From Limnephilus marmoratus (taxonomy: Eukaryota > Arthropoda > Insecta > Trichoptera > Limnephilidae), in NCBI GenBank assembly GCA_917880885.1, contig OU862908.1:12945501-13009500 (forward strand): 64,000 nucleotides of DNA, given 5' to 3'. The first letter of the stretch is position 1. Every line of letters starts with the position of its first letter. Below are positions 31,387 to 42,649 of the stretch, piece after piece. The translations under genes and the position numbers were made by a program. The notes under the pieces are model-generated. The model was not told the origin of the DNA. It did no database searches and saw nothing but the letters and a program-made list of their open reading frames with translations.

Positions 31387-32255
31387 AATTTGGGAAGCGG
31401 GTGTGGGTACCGCCGCTCCAGAAACCATTTACTGAATAACTATGAACTATGGTATAGGTCACCTTTAGTGGTTCGCCTCATTTGGCAATTTAGCATGGGT
31501 GCCAGTATTTATGTTTTTTTTTTACATGAATACCGCACAACTGCTCCCGTCTTGAGCCAGTGGGACTATGGTATCCCCAATTGGGGTATGTTATGAGGCT
31601 GAAGGCTGTGGGGAGGGGACGGAGATAGGAAAGAGGAAGCTGGGGAAGTACCTGGCTATTCAGATCTGGTCACCAAACACGGCTAACGCCATTTCAAGCA
31701 ACGTCTCAATTCTGAATGGTGGTCAAATTATCACCAGGGCGATATTGAGAGTATCTTCCACTCTGGAACGTGCCGCAAATATAGGTACTATATATTATTT
31801 TTTAAATGAATAAATTGTGAAATTCACAAATTAATCAAATAAAATTTATTTGCCACGCCGGGATTCGATCCCGCGACCTTCGGAATGTGAGCCAAGCGTC
31901 TTACCGCTGCACTACGCCGGCCGTCGAAGTTTGTCTAGGACTTTGCGGCGGATGCGTCTGATTACATACTCCTTGGTGGGCTAGATCAAGAGAGACTGAT
32001 TAAAGAAGGCCTTTTGACCTCTCCAGCCGGACTCTCTCGACTAATCGTCAGTTGGAGCAGTTGGAGGGATGGATTGATATGTTCGTCACTCCTGGACACA
32101 TTGACCCCCAGATTCTTTCCTATCCCTCATACCCTTTTTTCCTTCCCAGAACTTCCTTTCCTTAAAAAGACACTTCACACAGCATCCCCTAAGATAACAT
32201 GGGCACAGAGTTACTCAACGCCTCCTGTGTGGAGCTAACGTTAAAAAAATACTAA
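31387..32255 (+). mobile_element. Family A repeat interrupted by SINE B
   Basis: The 5' part (31387-31503) breaks off after GCATGGGTGCC. The expected continuation (AAGTTTGTCTAGG...) resumes at about 31925 and runs to the usual GTGTGGAGCTAACGT and A-run. The gap is filled by SINE B in reverse, so SINE B inserted after this family A copy. Confidence 0.75.
31512..31923 (-). mobile_element. SINE B, full-length tRNA-derived copy
   Basis: On the minus strand the head (31922 down to ~31850) has a perfect A-box match TAGTGCAGCGG and a B box GGATCGAATCC in a tRNA-like sequence. It is followed by AAATAAATTTTATTTGATT, the body with GGCACGTTCCAGAGTGGAAG, CCGTGTTTGGTGACCAGATC and GGGATACCATAGTCCCACTG, and a short A-rich end (T-run at 31512 on the plus strand). 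This is the reference copy for SINE B here. Confidence 0.8.
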
Positions 32256-32507
32256 AAATTAGGGGGATAATTTTGGTTACCCATTTTATAATGTACAAGG
32301 ATAAAATTACCTACATATTACTACAACTCATCCCATCAATGTACCTTCCCGTAGACTCTAATGAAATAAATAACTACTCTTCATTTAATACTGAACTAAT
32401 TATGGATATTTGTCGCCACTTTCCAGAATGTGTAGATTGTTTAACTCAGTCCAGCCCTTGATATTTTTGATATATACCTAAGTCAAAATAATTTTTGTCG
32501 GTCGCTA
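32256..32507. other. No gene recognised
   Basis: AT-rich flank. A 62-codon open frame at 32273 has no features. Confidence 0.4.
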
Positions 32508-32772
32508 AACAAGTGATGAAATATTATAAACATTTTGACTTCTAGCTGAGTCTTGATTTGACTTCTATTTTCTTATGTTTATATTTGCTTTTATCTTTGC
32601 TTTCATGTTATATTCACCATTCTTATAATTTTTTTTCTCAAACAAGTGATGAAATATTATAAACATTTTGACTTCCAGCCGAGTCCTGATTTGACTTCTA
32701 TTTTCTTATGTTTATATTTGCTTTTATCTTTGCTTTCATGTAATATTCACCATTCTTATAATTTTGTATCTC
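32508..32772. repeat. Two tandem copies of a 133-bp unit
   Basis: The unit starts AACAAGTGATGAAATATTAT at 32508 and at 32641. The copies differ at only a handful of positions. AT-rich, non-coding. Confidence 0.95.
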
Positions 32773-33746
32773 ATTTCCAGTAATTATTTTGTAAATTGTA
32801 CGTAAGTACGTAAACAAAACATATTGCCTTCATTTTCAGTGGTTTAAAACGAAACCGACAACTTTTTCACACTAAACACACTCTCAGCAAGATTGCTGTA
32901 ATACTCCCGTAATACCATTTTTACTAAGAGTGGGAAAAATTCAAAATAAAACACAATCCCCATATGGAAAAAAATGGTTTTTACTATTTTATTCACAGTT
33001 GAACACTTGATTTACTTGTTGTAACAAACCTTTTAAAATAACTTATATTTTCTGTGAATTGAAAAATAAGAAAAAAATACATAGGATACATACAATGGAA
33101 AAAGAATTTCCTCGTACAGTCATTTAGGTTGATAAAACAATTGTGAAAAAAAACACGACTGAATAAAAATAAATAAAAGTTTATCTTTTCCACTGCATTG
33201 TTGATATTATGTACTCTGTAACCACTAAACACTTAATATTAATTAGTACAATTTTAAATTAAATTTGCATTCATTGGAATAAAACAAAATTTCCATGATT
33301 ATTTATTAACATCTATGGAAAACCCTGTATACACGAGTACACATTGATACGTTTCAATGAACATCGAGGATTTATTATTCAAATTTTGTCATGAGGTAAT
33401 CACCCACTAATTGCGTGTACCGCTGAGTAGGTCCTTATGACCGGTTACCTTTTGACATCATCGGGTGATACAATCGTCCACTCGTGACAAGCCTGGCTTG
33501 CTTTGTCATCTCTTCATGTGCCGGTGTCAAGGCGGACTCGCAGCATCTTGCAGGATGGACCAAGGCTGACACACACCGTGACACACCCTGATCCATCATC
33601 ATATATGTCAGAACCTCTCGCACTTGACATACCTTCATGTAATGTGTATGAAATTTGTAATCAATAAAATTGATGTTGCTTACATTATATCCACTGGCAA
33701 ATGACAAAATGAAGAATAACTTTTGTATTGTCTTCATTTAATTAAA
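32773..33746. other. No gene recognised
   Basis: AT-rich sequence. A 100-codon minus-strand frame (33435-33737) crosses a GC-richer patch at 33470-33620 but shows no recognisable domain. Confidence 0.45.
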
Positions 33747-33748
33747 TA

Positions 33749-34687
33749 TTAGGTCCTTACATATGAAATTGGCGTTTTGTATGGGAGGAACATAAAGTCG
33801 ATTTTTTTAAATATAATATATTTATTTAATCAAAGTATGTACCATCGCTATCTATGCACTTTTGCCATCTCATACGTAATTCATCGATCCCTTTACTAAA
33901 AAAACCATTCGGACGGGAATCAATAAAATCTTTGAAGGCGGTTTGGACTGCCCCATCGGAGCTGAATTTTTTCCCTTGCAAGAAGTTATCCAAATTTCGA
34001 AAAAAATGGTAATCTGTTGGGGCAAGGTCCGGAGAGTACGGTGGATGTCTTAGACATTCCAATTGAAGCCCCTCTAATTTGGTAGCCGTCTGTTGTGTAG
34101 TGTGTGGTCTAGCGTTCTAACGCGCGTTTGTTGATTTGCTTCACTCAATTCGTGAGGTACCCACCTTACAAGCTTTTTCACCTTCCCAATTTGCTTCAAG
34201 TGGATTAAAACAGTTTTATCACTAACACCGCAGCCTGCAGCCAACTCGGACATGGTTTGCGATGGATCCGCTTCCACAATAGCCTTCAATTCTTCATTAT
34301 CAACTTTGGTATCCGGCCGTCCACGGGGCTTGTTCTGCAGGTCGACATTTCCAGAACGAAAACGTTGGAACCAAAAACGCACTGTGTTTTCTTTTGCGGC
34401 ACCGTCGCCATACACATCATTAATCCTTCGAGCCGTTTCTGCAGCACTGGTGCCACGGTGGAACTCGTAGATATTCGCAAATAACGCGATATTTCAAGTT
34501 TTCCATTTTGTAAACTAAGTGACGCAAAGAAAAAAACAATTAAGGAAAAAACAAATGAATTATAATTTTCGAAACACAAATACATGAGTTGTATAAACTT
34601 GAATTTGGAATTCTTAACCAAAGAGAAGATATTTGAGATCAAAGTTGCCAGTACGGCAAAACGCCAATTTCATATGTAAGGACCTAA
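33749..34687 (-). mobile_element. Mariner transposon, internally deleted, both ends intact
   Basis: Terminal inverted repeats of about 31 bp, each beginning TTAGGTCCTTACATATGAAA, bound the element. The TA dinucleotide flanks it on both sides (33747-33748 and 34688-34689), the target duplication of Tc1/mariner elements. At 939 bp it is shorter than a usual ~1.3-kb mariner because the transposase gene has lost its middle. With intact ends it could still be mobilised by a matching transposase. Confidence 0.9.
33826..34415 (-). pseudogene. Mariner transposase, central catalytic part deleted
   Basis: The upstream frame (34415-34074) encodes the N-terminal DNA-binding part: VRFWFQRFRSGNVDLQNKPRG and the second helix-turn-helix with GVSDKTVLIHLKQIGKVKKL, ending WVPHELSEANQQTRVRT. 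Then the phase shifts, and TQQTATKLEGLQLECLRHPP and YSPDLAPTDYHFFRNLDNFL follow through to FKDFIDSRPNGFFSKGIDEL at the C-terminus. The Asp of LAPTD is the third catalytic acid. The segment carrying the first two acids is deleted (about 130 residues by comparison with the family), so the protein is inactive. Confidence 0.85.
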
Positions 34688-34904
34688 TATCAAAATTTGA
34701 GATTTTACAAATTAGGTTAAAAATAAATTTTCTTCCTAGACTTGCAGAAAAGTCAATAGATGTCGTATATTAAAAAATGGAAAAAATATATCCTAGACAC
34801 TATCTAGATTGCATTTAGCTCGTGTTTGAATCTTGCAATCATACATAAAGATAGCCGCCAATGAAAATATGCATTTTTTAAGAAAAACTGTCTTTTTATA
34901 ATTT

Positions 34905-35061
34905 TTGAAGGTTATTCCCATCAATGTAATATATCATTGAAGAAGATAACAATAATAATCTAAACGAATATATGAAAGAGAACCAGTCACAGAAAAATAG
35001 AAAAACATAAAGGTCGCAACTGGGACTCAAACTCAGACTACTCGTCTAACTGGGACGTGCG
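34905..35061 (-). mobile_element. SINE C copy
   Basis: A reverse copy with tail GGTTATTCCCATCAATGTAA, body AAACGAATATATGAAAGAGA and tRNA-like head (B box GAGTTTGAGTCCC, about 35015-35061). The foldback element at 35071 has inserted just at its 5' edge. Confidence 0.65.
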
Positions 35062-35070
35062 CTAATTTCG

Positions 35071-35533
35071 GAGGCGTTTACTAATATCTACAGGAATTCC
35101 AAAAACTGAAAAAAATCGAACTAATATCTATGATAACCAAAGTGTTGACGAATATCTACAGCTCAAACTGTTGACTAGTATCCATGAGAACCAAAGTGAT
35201 GACGAATATCTACAGCACTGGCAGAGGTTGGATTTGCAATTATGTAGGTATAGCATATTGGAATAACGTAATGTTGCGTATGCAGTTTAAAAAACTTAAT
35301 TTATGTAAGTATGTATGTAAAAATCCCTAATATCGGACTATTGGACACATTTAGCTGATTAGTCCAACCTACGCTCTGTAGATATTAGTCAACACTGGGA
35401 CCGTCATGGATATTCGTCCGACCTTAGCTCTGTATATATTAGTCAACACTCTAAAGTTCGTAGATATTAGTTCAACAAATGAGCTGTAGATATTCGTCCG
35501 ACATACAGGCTGTAGATATTAGTATCTGGAGTC
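35071..35533 (-). mobile_element. Foldback element, copy 2 (complete, 463 bp)
   Basis: The shortest and cleanest copy, flanked by CTAATTTCG at 35062-35070 and 35534-35542 (9-bp target duplication). It lies in the opposite orientation to copies 1 and 3. The arms contain spaced, diverged ACTAATATCTAYAG motifs and their inverse. The core keeps TAGCTGATT/GGACACATTTAGC and AAAATCCCTAATATCGGACT, which correspond to the PLE-derived part of copy 1, but lacks its upstream half. Confidence 0.8.
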
Positions 35534-35724
35534 CTAATTTCGCCATTGCCACCTTCTGAGTTTTATTTATCCGTTACGCTATATGCAGGTTACAAATCAA
35601 TTCAAAATCAAGTTGCCCATAAAATGGAAAAATAATTAGTTAAAGATAATATTGTTAATTCGAAAATTTGAAATATGACGGTTTTATAGAAGATGGCAAT
35701 GGTGAAATTGGTTAAGGCCCCGCA

Positions 35725-35965
35725 ACCAGGCCCGAAAAGAAGATGGAGAGATTCGAAATTACGAATGTTAGAGGAGAGCGCTAATATTTACAGCGACAAA
35801 ATCGATGCAAAAATTGCGAAAATGTTTTATAAAACACGACTCGTTTAAAATAGAGCAAAAATCTCGTGAGCATTGTCTTAAACAACATTTAAAGAAACAC
35901 TGTGATTTTTTCATACATTTAACTTTTAAAATAACGCCTGTCGCGACACAGGTATATCCTAGTGA
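35725..35965 (-). repeat. Family D repeat, copy in reverse orientation
   Basis: Read in reverse it shares CTCTAACATTCGTAATTTCG, ATCGATTTTGTCGCTGTAAA, TTAAACGAGTCGTGTTTTAT-like, GTGTTTCTTTAAATGTTG and GACAATGC phrases with 15050-15425. Confidence 0.7.
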
Positions 35966-37867
35966 GACAGGCATCGAATGATTTAATGTAAATATATCCT
36001 ATACAGATAATTTTTTTTAAGTATCAATTGGTGAATTACTAGCATCATCCAAATCGCAACGTTGCGTTCCTATGAATTATAAATAATAAGGCTATCTATC
36101 CTTTTTGATCAAATCTAAACGGTTTGTGCAGACCCTCCACTTTCCCGCTCTGTTTTAAGTAACAAGAAAGTTAATCCTATCAAGGCTCTTACAAGGACTC
36201 TAATTTGTTTATTAAATAAAGGTAATTCATGCATTCCTCGAATATCCCTGAACAGCAGGAACACGACAATACATTTGGCTATAAAAATCTTAAATCATAT
36301 CCGAATATTTAAGGACTTTAATAATAATACCATAATTATCTCACCGGTTTGTATATATTCGCAATAGGTAATTTCTTTACGTCAACGACCTATCTCGTTT
36401 GGATGACCTCATGGTTTCTTCCCAAACCAAGGACACTATTGAGAAGTGTTTGATTTTGGTTTGAATTAATGACAAATTAAAACACATCACTTCAAAAGAA
36501 ATGGATTCTTTACTATATGCTTTCCAATATAGTTTTACTGGAGAGTAAAAATTATGATATTAATATCGGCTTCCTTCGTCTTAGATATCCACTTCCATTC
36601 CACTTGTTAGAATTTTTGTTTTGCAAGAAAACTCCTAGTATGAATTGCACAAAGCGGTTGTCACTTGCCATTTCGCTTGTCACAACGCAACGTTCTCTCA
36701 GTCAGAGTTCACGTTTGCGTTTCATACGCCACATTACGTGATACTGGAAATATTCTATTGAATTATACTTCTATTCAACTCTTGAAATTAGATAATGTTA
36801 ACAGTCTGAACCCAGAAACCAAACGACAAAATATCGCTCAAATGGCGTGTCGATAGAGACTTTTCTGCTTTGCCCAGGAATCTCGGGACAACCTAAATAC
36901 CAAGAAGCCGATAAATTCTTAGCAGCCCTCTCCGTTAAATACCACGAAACACATAATCAATTATGGCCACGTCATTAAGCTTCCCACAATATGGGTTATA
37001 TACGCAAAACTATCTACCTGTGTACAATTTGTGATATAGAATAATGTGTGATATTGAAAAGGAAGCCACTTCAAATAGGAGATTCCTTCCAAAAGAGCAG
37101 GTCTTCCACGGCGTTAGTAATAGTTCAGACACCGAGAGGCAAATGCCAACTCGTAGGCACATTACTTCGGCTACCTTATTATTGGACTTTGAGTTTAATG
37201 ATGTCCCAATGAGATGATTGCGGATCTCACACCTTAGCAACTCACTCTCAAGGGGCCAGTGCCGGATTGCGGTCAAGGCAGACTAGCCAATATCAGATAT
37301 TTTTAATATCGCCGAAAACTTACAAATCAGTCTTTCACCTTTTTTAAAAACAGTTGTTACGAGTAGTTTACATTTTGTTTTCTATGAGTCTTTATAAATT
37401 TTAGTTAATTCGAACCATAACCTAGCTGCAATAATGTTTGCAATGTTTATAATGATTACAGTACTTACAGTGATTCAATCAATGCTTACAATTATGTTGT
37501 TATTTTTAATATTTTTTTAACATTTGCACGTGTCTCATCAAACTTTTTTCGAAATTGTTTCTTAACAATTGTTCAGTAATATGTATTTTTAATCTAATAA
37601 ATGGAATATGAAAGAATTTATATTATAAATTTCCGATATAACTATACTGCGATGATAATATAAATTTTAGGACGAATCTAATTAATCCAATAACCGAGTG
37701 TAGTATTTTCCTATGAAAGTAAGTGTTATGTATCTAAAAAGCTTCCGGGTGTTAGACAAAGATGGCGGTGATAAGAACTGTCCGTAGATTCCGCAAAATG
37801 GCAGGCAGCTTAGTACCTAAGTTATTTAACAGAGGGACGGGGAGCTCAGAGAGGGTGTTGTGTGTAA
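35966..37867. other. No gene recognised
   Basis: One of the longer stretches without recognisable repeats or genes. Open frames (up to 88 codons at 37010-37276, minus) have no recognisable domains. It may be unique host intergenic or intronic DNA. Confidence 0.5.
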
Positions 37868-37919
37868 TTGGAGCTGGCTAAATTGGTTCTCTCATGAGAA
37901 CCAATTTAGCCAGCTCCAA
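37868..37919. repeat. Perfect 24-bp inverted repeat, 4-nt loop
   Basis: The arm GAGCTGGCTAAATTGGTTCT (plus flanking TTG and C) is exactly inverted after a TCAT loop. It could form a hairpin or cruciform. I cannot assign it to a terminator, miRNA or transposon end. Confidence 0.9.
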
Positions 37920-38097
37920 GTCAGGTCGACTAACGAGGTCCATATTGTTTATGCGAAGTATTAATAAAACCAGATAAAAGATCAAGAATCTATTTATTCC
38001 CTAAAAGTAATATTCACACAAAGTCTGAGAATCTGTTAGTGTTGCAACAAAATTACAGAACACTACAGTAAGAAAATTTTTGGTACTTTACAAGAGT

Positions 38098-38440
38098 TCA
38101 ATGTGGGAGGCGGGAATGGGTACCGCCGCCCCGAGAACTTTTATTGGATAACCAACACATCTGCCATAGGTCACCCCAAGTGGTTCGTTACGTTCGGTGA
38201 TTTAGAAGGGGTGCCCGGGTTCACGGGGCGAGGTTTGTCTAGGTCTTGGAGGCGGATGACCAGGTCAAACTGAACCCCATATTCATACCCACCCCTTAAA
38301 CTATCTTCTTTCCCATAACTCTCCTCACCTTCCTTTCCTTAAAAAACCCTCCACACATCATCCCTAAAGATGAAATAGACCCTGAGGGAAATTATTTTCC
38401 TCAGGGCCTTTTGTGTGGAACTCATGTAAAAAAAAAAGTT
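38098..38440 (+). mobile_element. Family A repeat, short subfamily
   Basis: Starts GTGGGAGGCGGGAATGGGTA and ends GTGTGGAACTCATGT plus an A-run. The middle ~150 bp are missing: TCTTGGAGGCGGATGACC runs directly into ACTGAACCCC. The same junction is seen in copies at 48931 and 58775. Confidence 0.8.
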
Positions 38441-38824
38441 TCTGAAATGCACACATTATTTATGATTACTGTTTTTCCGATTTTTCGAGGGGCCCACATT
38501 CTCTTAATCTGACCCTGTAGATGACTGATGTTTATTTATTAACATAAATGATTGAGACGTCAGAATTTGGTAGTGTTATTAATAAAAAACATGTTTTGAT
38601 AGAGGTGTTCTAGAGGCCATCTAGTAAGGTAAAGGGCAATCAATAAAAAGAGAGATTTATTATAATTAAAAATATATATTTATTTCACGCAGGAGGTTTG
38701 AAATTTTTGTGTCTTCTATAACTCACAATGTATGTAGTAGCATAGAGGGGAATGATAAATGAAAAAGGGTGTTTTCGTATAAAATAATGAAATCCGTTTT
38801 TGTGAAAAATCACCTCACGCGTGG
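38441..38824. other. AT-rich sequence, nothing recognised
   Basis: CCGTTTTTGTGAAAAATCAC near 38795 recurs inverted near 63300, hinting at an old shared repeat. Confidence 0.4.
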
Positions 38825-39010
38825 GCTTTGTTTGACAAAGTTTATTCAAGAACTGGACTGTTGAACATATTATTGCGGAATCTCATACAGCGATACAGCA
38901 GACGTCAACCGTGCAAGGGTGGTGGGTATACGTTTCTTGTGTTTTCCAAACTATACATTGGTACCGAAAGATTACTAGACGTCGTTTTCCGAAGGTCGCT
39001 TCTACAGTTT
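38825..39010 (-). pseudogene. Very decayed LINE ORF2 C-terminal fragment
   Basis: On the minus strand the frame reads CIVWKTQETYTHHPCTVDV, then a stop, then DSAIICSTVQFL. This lines up with VHSRETRQTHAQHAVVV...DSFLCSTARLW of the better copy at 5489-5838. Homology is weak but collinear. Confidence 0.45.
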
Positions 39011-39104
39011 TGCCTCCCTACAGAGATGGGTGACGGGACACTGATCTCCTAATAAACAAACTAGAGACGAGAGATACGAAAACTATGCTTGACGGCCTAC
39101 ATGG

Positions 39105-39310
39105 TTGTACGGTAACGATCCTGAGCTACAAATCCAGAGGTCACGGATTCAAAACCAGAGGTACGCCAAGTTAATTTGTGTTATTTGTCAATTTACTAAT
39201 TAAAAAAAAAAGTTAAAAGAAAGACAAAAATTCCCGGGTTACGAATAACCCGACAATATTTGAAAATCTCCTACTACCGCACCACAGAAAGCCGATAATT
39301 ATACCGTGTA
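39105..39310 (+). mobile_element. SINE-like sequence with B-box match
   Basis: GGATTCAAAACC (about 39149) resembles a polymerase III B box, with an A-box-like TACATGGTTGTACGG ~45 bases before it. The 3' part (AATCTCCTACTACCGCACCA) resembles the tail near 6700. Assignment is tentative. Confidence 0.35.
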
Positions 39311-39314
39311 TTTG

Positions 39315-39520
39315 TGGCACTTTCCAGTGTACATAATTGATTAATGACGTCCCAATGGATGAAAGACCACAATTTAGATCGAAACGTTGTTTGAAATGGA
39401 TTTAGCCGTGTTTGGTGACCAGGTCTGAATAGTCAGTTACTTCCCCACCTTACTCTTCCCCATCTCGTACTCCACCCCACTTCTTCCTTACAACATTCCC
39501 CAATCAGGGATGCCATGCTT
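39315..39520 (+). mobile_element. SINE B, damaged body
   Basis: Contains TTTAGCCGTGTTTGGTGACC, the C/T-rich stretch with CCCCACCTTACTCTTCCCCA, and CAGGGATGCCATGC. Head and 3' end are lost. Confidence 0.65.
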
Positions 39521-39753
39521 TAAAATGAACAATTGTGTAATGTTTTTAAAATAATAAATTGAATTTATTTGATTTATTTTATTAGATATATTTATCCGTG
39601 ACGCTATCTAAGTTACAAACCAATTCTTAGAACGATTGTTTCCATGCCCGTAATATGGAAAAATAATTAGTTGAATATAATATTGTTAATTCTAAAATTT
39701 GAAATATGACATTGACAAATATGACACGGTTTGACAGAAGGTTTTCAATCAGA

Positions 39754-40224
39754 CAATTTGGGAGGCGGATATGGGTACCGCCGCCCCGAGAACCATTTAT
39801 TGGACAACCAACACCCCTGCCACAGGTCACCCCAAGTGGTTCGCTACGTTTGGTGACTTAGCAGGGTGCCCGGGTTCATGGAATGAGGTTTGTCTAGGTC
39901 TTGGTGGCGGATACGTTTGCCCAACCACTGCGTAGCGCGCTGGATCGGAGGAGACTGATTGAAGGAGGCCCTTTGACTTATCCAGCCGGATTCTCACGAC
40001 CCTTCGTCTTGCACCGCAATGCGAGGAATAGATTCATACGTCCGTCACTTCTGGCCACACTGACCCCCATATTCCTACCCACCCCTCATACCTTTTTCGT
40101 TCCCATATCTTCTTCTCCTTCCTGTCCCTTAAAAAACCCTCCACACAGCATCCTCAAAGATGACATAGGCCACTAGGGAAATTGTTTTCCTCGGTGCCTC
40201 CTGTGTGGAGCTAATGAAAAAAAG
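39754..40224 (+). mobile_element. Family A repeat, full-length
   Basis: A complete copy from CAATTTGGGAGGCGGATATG to CCTGTGTGGAGCTAATG with an A-run, including the middle part lacking in the short subfamily. The 91-codon open frame at 39901-40176 lies entirely inside the repeat. Confidence 0.85.
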
Positions 40225-40234
40225 GTGGCACTAG

Positions 40235-40345
40235 CGAAATTGATTAACGCGCACATCCCGTTTAGAGGTCTTTTTCTGTGTCTTGTTCTCTTTCATATTT
40301 TCGTTTAGATTATTATTGTTATCTTCTTCTTCAATAAATTTATTT
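40235..40345 (+). mobile_element. SINE C fragment
   Basis: Contains GCGAAATTGATTAACGCGCA (compare the head at 35040-35070) and the body TTCTGTGTCTTGTTCTCTTT and TTCGTTTAGATTATTATTGT. Confidence 0.6.
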
Positions 40346-41363
40346 GAATTGCATGACTCATTTAAAGAAATCACTCATTCACTCTTAATGCAATTATTAA
40401 TGTTCTCCAAAATGACCTTGAAAAAAAATCACATCTTTGCGATTCTTTCAAAGACATTAGGAAACCATCCCTTCGTTTAGAATACAATTTTTAATGTTCT
40501 CAAAAGTTCGGACGAAACCATTCCTTTGTTAATAATATTATGAACTAAATATACAATTTGGCTGTCCTGAAACGGGTATCCTTCCCAGTTGGACAGACAA
40601 AGTTTCATTGTGTAATGTTTTGTAATATATATGCATGTATAAATAAATAAATTGGGTGTAGAAGGTTGGGAGCATTTGGAACTCCTAAACAAATTAATTA
40701 TTTTAATTTTCGTCTATAATATCGCAATACCCTCTAAATAAATTATTCAAGTCTCCCAGTCTTACCATTGTTGTGATTGCCCAAATTCAAATCTACGTTC
40801 TTTGTAACAATCTTCATACTTTAACGTTACGACATGTCGCGGCCTCGAGATGTGAAAGGATTTATCTCGATATGGTGTTACTTCGCAAGCAGAGTGTACC
40901 CATTCATCATTAAGGAATTGAATAACTTTAATGTAAATTACTCATTAAAGTTTGTGAGGTTATGGCGCAAAACTGATTGTGCGGTAAGATGGCGGTTAAT
41001 GAATAAATAAACAGGTAACCTTGTGGGTTGCTACTCTTCTTCGGAAGGGTAAGAAATAATTTCTCGTTTGCGATAATTATGGAAGTTAAATGAAAATGTT
41101 AGGTACCGTTTATGTTTGAAGATTACTCTCGATGCTATTTTAACCATAAAAATAATTTTATTTATTATTAGATACATCTGTACAAGTTGGGTTTATACAT
41201 ATTTTTACGGCGCCTGTCTCACTTGGGATATCCTGTGTCGGGATGGGCGAGTTTATAAATATTTTATTTTAAAAAAGGGTACATTTTTCGATAAGGTTAA
41301 TTTCCATAGGTATGTTTTTATGATATGTAAAGCAAACGTATTAGATTGATTGGTAACAAAAAT
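40346..41363. other. No gene recognised
   Basis: AT-rich sequence without recognisable coding or shared repeats. Confidence 0.5.
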
Positions 41364-41638
41364 GACTCCAGATACTAATATCTACAGCCTGTCTGTCGGA
41401 CGAATATCTACAGCTCATATGTTGCAGAGCTAAGGTCTGTCCAATGACTGTCCCAATGGTGACTAATATCTATGGAGCTTAGGTTGGACTAATATCTACA
41501 GAGGGCAGCTGAGCAAGAGGTTGTATGGAAAAACATAAATTACTTTAATTACGTAGTTACTAATTACGTAAAACAAAAACCCAAATCCTTAATAATCAGC
41601 TAAATGTGTCCAATAGTCCGATGTTAGGGATTTTTACA

Positions 41639-42006
41639 ATCAACCAATCAATCAAAATCATTTATTGTACAAAATTTACATTTAGTACAAAAGGTATAAC
41701 TTATAGGTACTTATATCCTATTTCTTCCAGTTAACCTAACATGTTGTACAGATTTGAACACAAATGAAATATAAATATAAAAGTGGTGTAATACAAAGTG
41801 AATTTGTTTTAATTTATTATATAAACATAAATATAAAAACAGTTGTACCTATGTGAAGTATTCACTTAATGTGTAATGAGACCTGTTCAGAAGGAATGTT
41901 TTTAGTGATGACTTAAATCTGAAAGTATCTTGTATTTGTTTAATATCATGTGGAAGGTTGTTGTATACTTTAATGGCCATGTAAAAGGGTCCTTTTTGGA
42001 AACATA
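41639..42006 (-). pseudogene. LINE 3' end nested in the foldback
   Basis: On the minus strand the frame reads KGPFYMAIKVYNNLPHDIK and then FRFKSSLKTFLLNRSHYTL, the C-terminus of a jockey/CR1-like LINE protein, followed by a stop and a 3' UTR ending in GATTGATTGGTTGAT. TTTTACA is duplicated at 41632-41638 and 42007-42013, marking the insertion. Confidence 0.75.
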
Positions 42007-42136
42007 TTTTACATACATACATACCTACATAAATTAAGTTTTTTAAACTGCATACGCAATATTACGTTATTCCAATATGCTATACATAATTACAAATCCA
42101 ACCTCTGCCAGTGCTTTAGATATTCTTCCACACTTT

Positions 42137-42380
42137 GGCTCTCATGGATATTAGTCAGCAGTTTGAGCTGTAGATATTCGTCCTCACTTTGGTTCTCATA
42201 GATATTAGTCGGCAGTTTGAGCTGTAGATATTCGTCCTCACTTTGGTTCTCATAAATATTAGTCAGCAGTTTGAGCTGTAGAAATTCGTCCTTACTTTGG
42301 TTCTCATAGATATTAGTCAGCAGTTTGAGCTGTAGATATTCGTCCTCACGTTGGTTCTCATAGATATTAGTCCGATTTGT
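42137..42380. repeat. 54-bp tandem array in foldback arm
   Basis: About 4.4 units with starts at 42137, 42191, 42245, 42299 and 42353. Each has CTCATAGATATTAGTC followed by AGCAGTTTGAG and CTGTAGATATTCGTC, i.e. two foldback motifs per unit. Confidence 0.95.
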
Positions 42381-42477
42381 TCAGTTTTTGAAATTCCTGT
42401 AGATATTAGTAGACGCCTCCACAAAAATTGGATTAACATTCATATGTCTATGGGATTAACGAACTTTTCTTAGATTA

Positions 42478-42641
42478 GGGAACGTACCCATACTACGTGA
42501 CACTTTTAGGGGGGGGGGGGGTCTTCAAAATGTCACGCTCCATACAAATGAGCGGCAGATTGCTTAGGATTTTGGTCACCGGGGGGGGGGGGGGGGGTTA
42601 AAAATTGCAAAAAGTTGGTCACGTAGTTTGGGTACGTTCCC
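42478..42641. mobile_element. 164-bp MITE with ~24-bp inverted ends and G-runs
   Basis: The ends read GGGAACGTACCCATACTACG (42478) and, inverted, GGGAACGTACCCAAACTACG (from 42641). The flanks TTAGATTA/TTAGATAT suggest an 8-bp imperfect duplication. Two G-runs (12 and 17) lie inside. No coding capacity. An 8-bp duplication would fit hAT or P elements; the class is uncertain. Confidence 0.7.
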
Positions 42642-42649
42642 TTAGATAT

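Larger units (their letters stand above)
41364..42420 (+). mobile_element. Foldback element, copy 3 (8-bp target duplication, expanded arm, nested LINE)
   Basis: Starts GACTCCAGATACTAATATC and ends GTAGACGCCTCC. ACAAAAAT precedes and follows it. The core is interrupted by a LINE 3' end (41639-42006). The right arm contains a 54-bp tandem array (42137-42380). Motif content and order otherwise match copy 1. Confidence 0.8.

Noticed and set aside
33435..33737. 100-codon minus-strand frame upstream of the mariner
   Set aside because: No recognisable domain, no related sequence in the window, and codon content unremarkable.
42137..42380. CRISPR-like regular repeat array
   Set aside because: Units are contiguous 54-bp tandem repeats without variable spacers, inside a eukaryotic foldback element.
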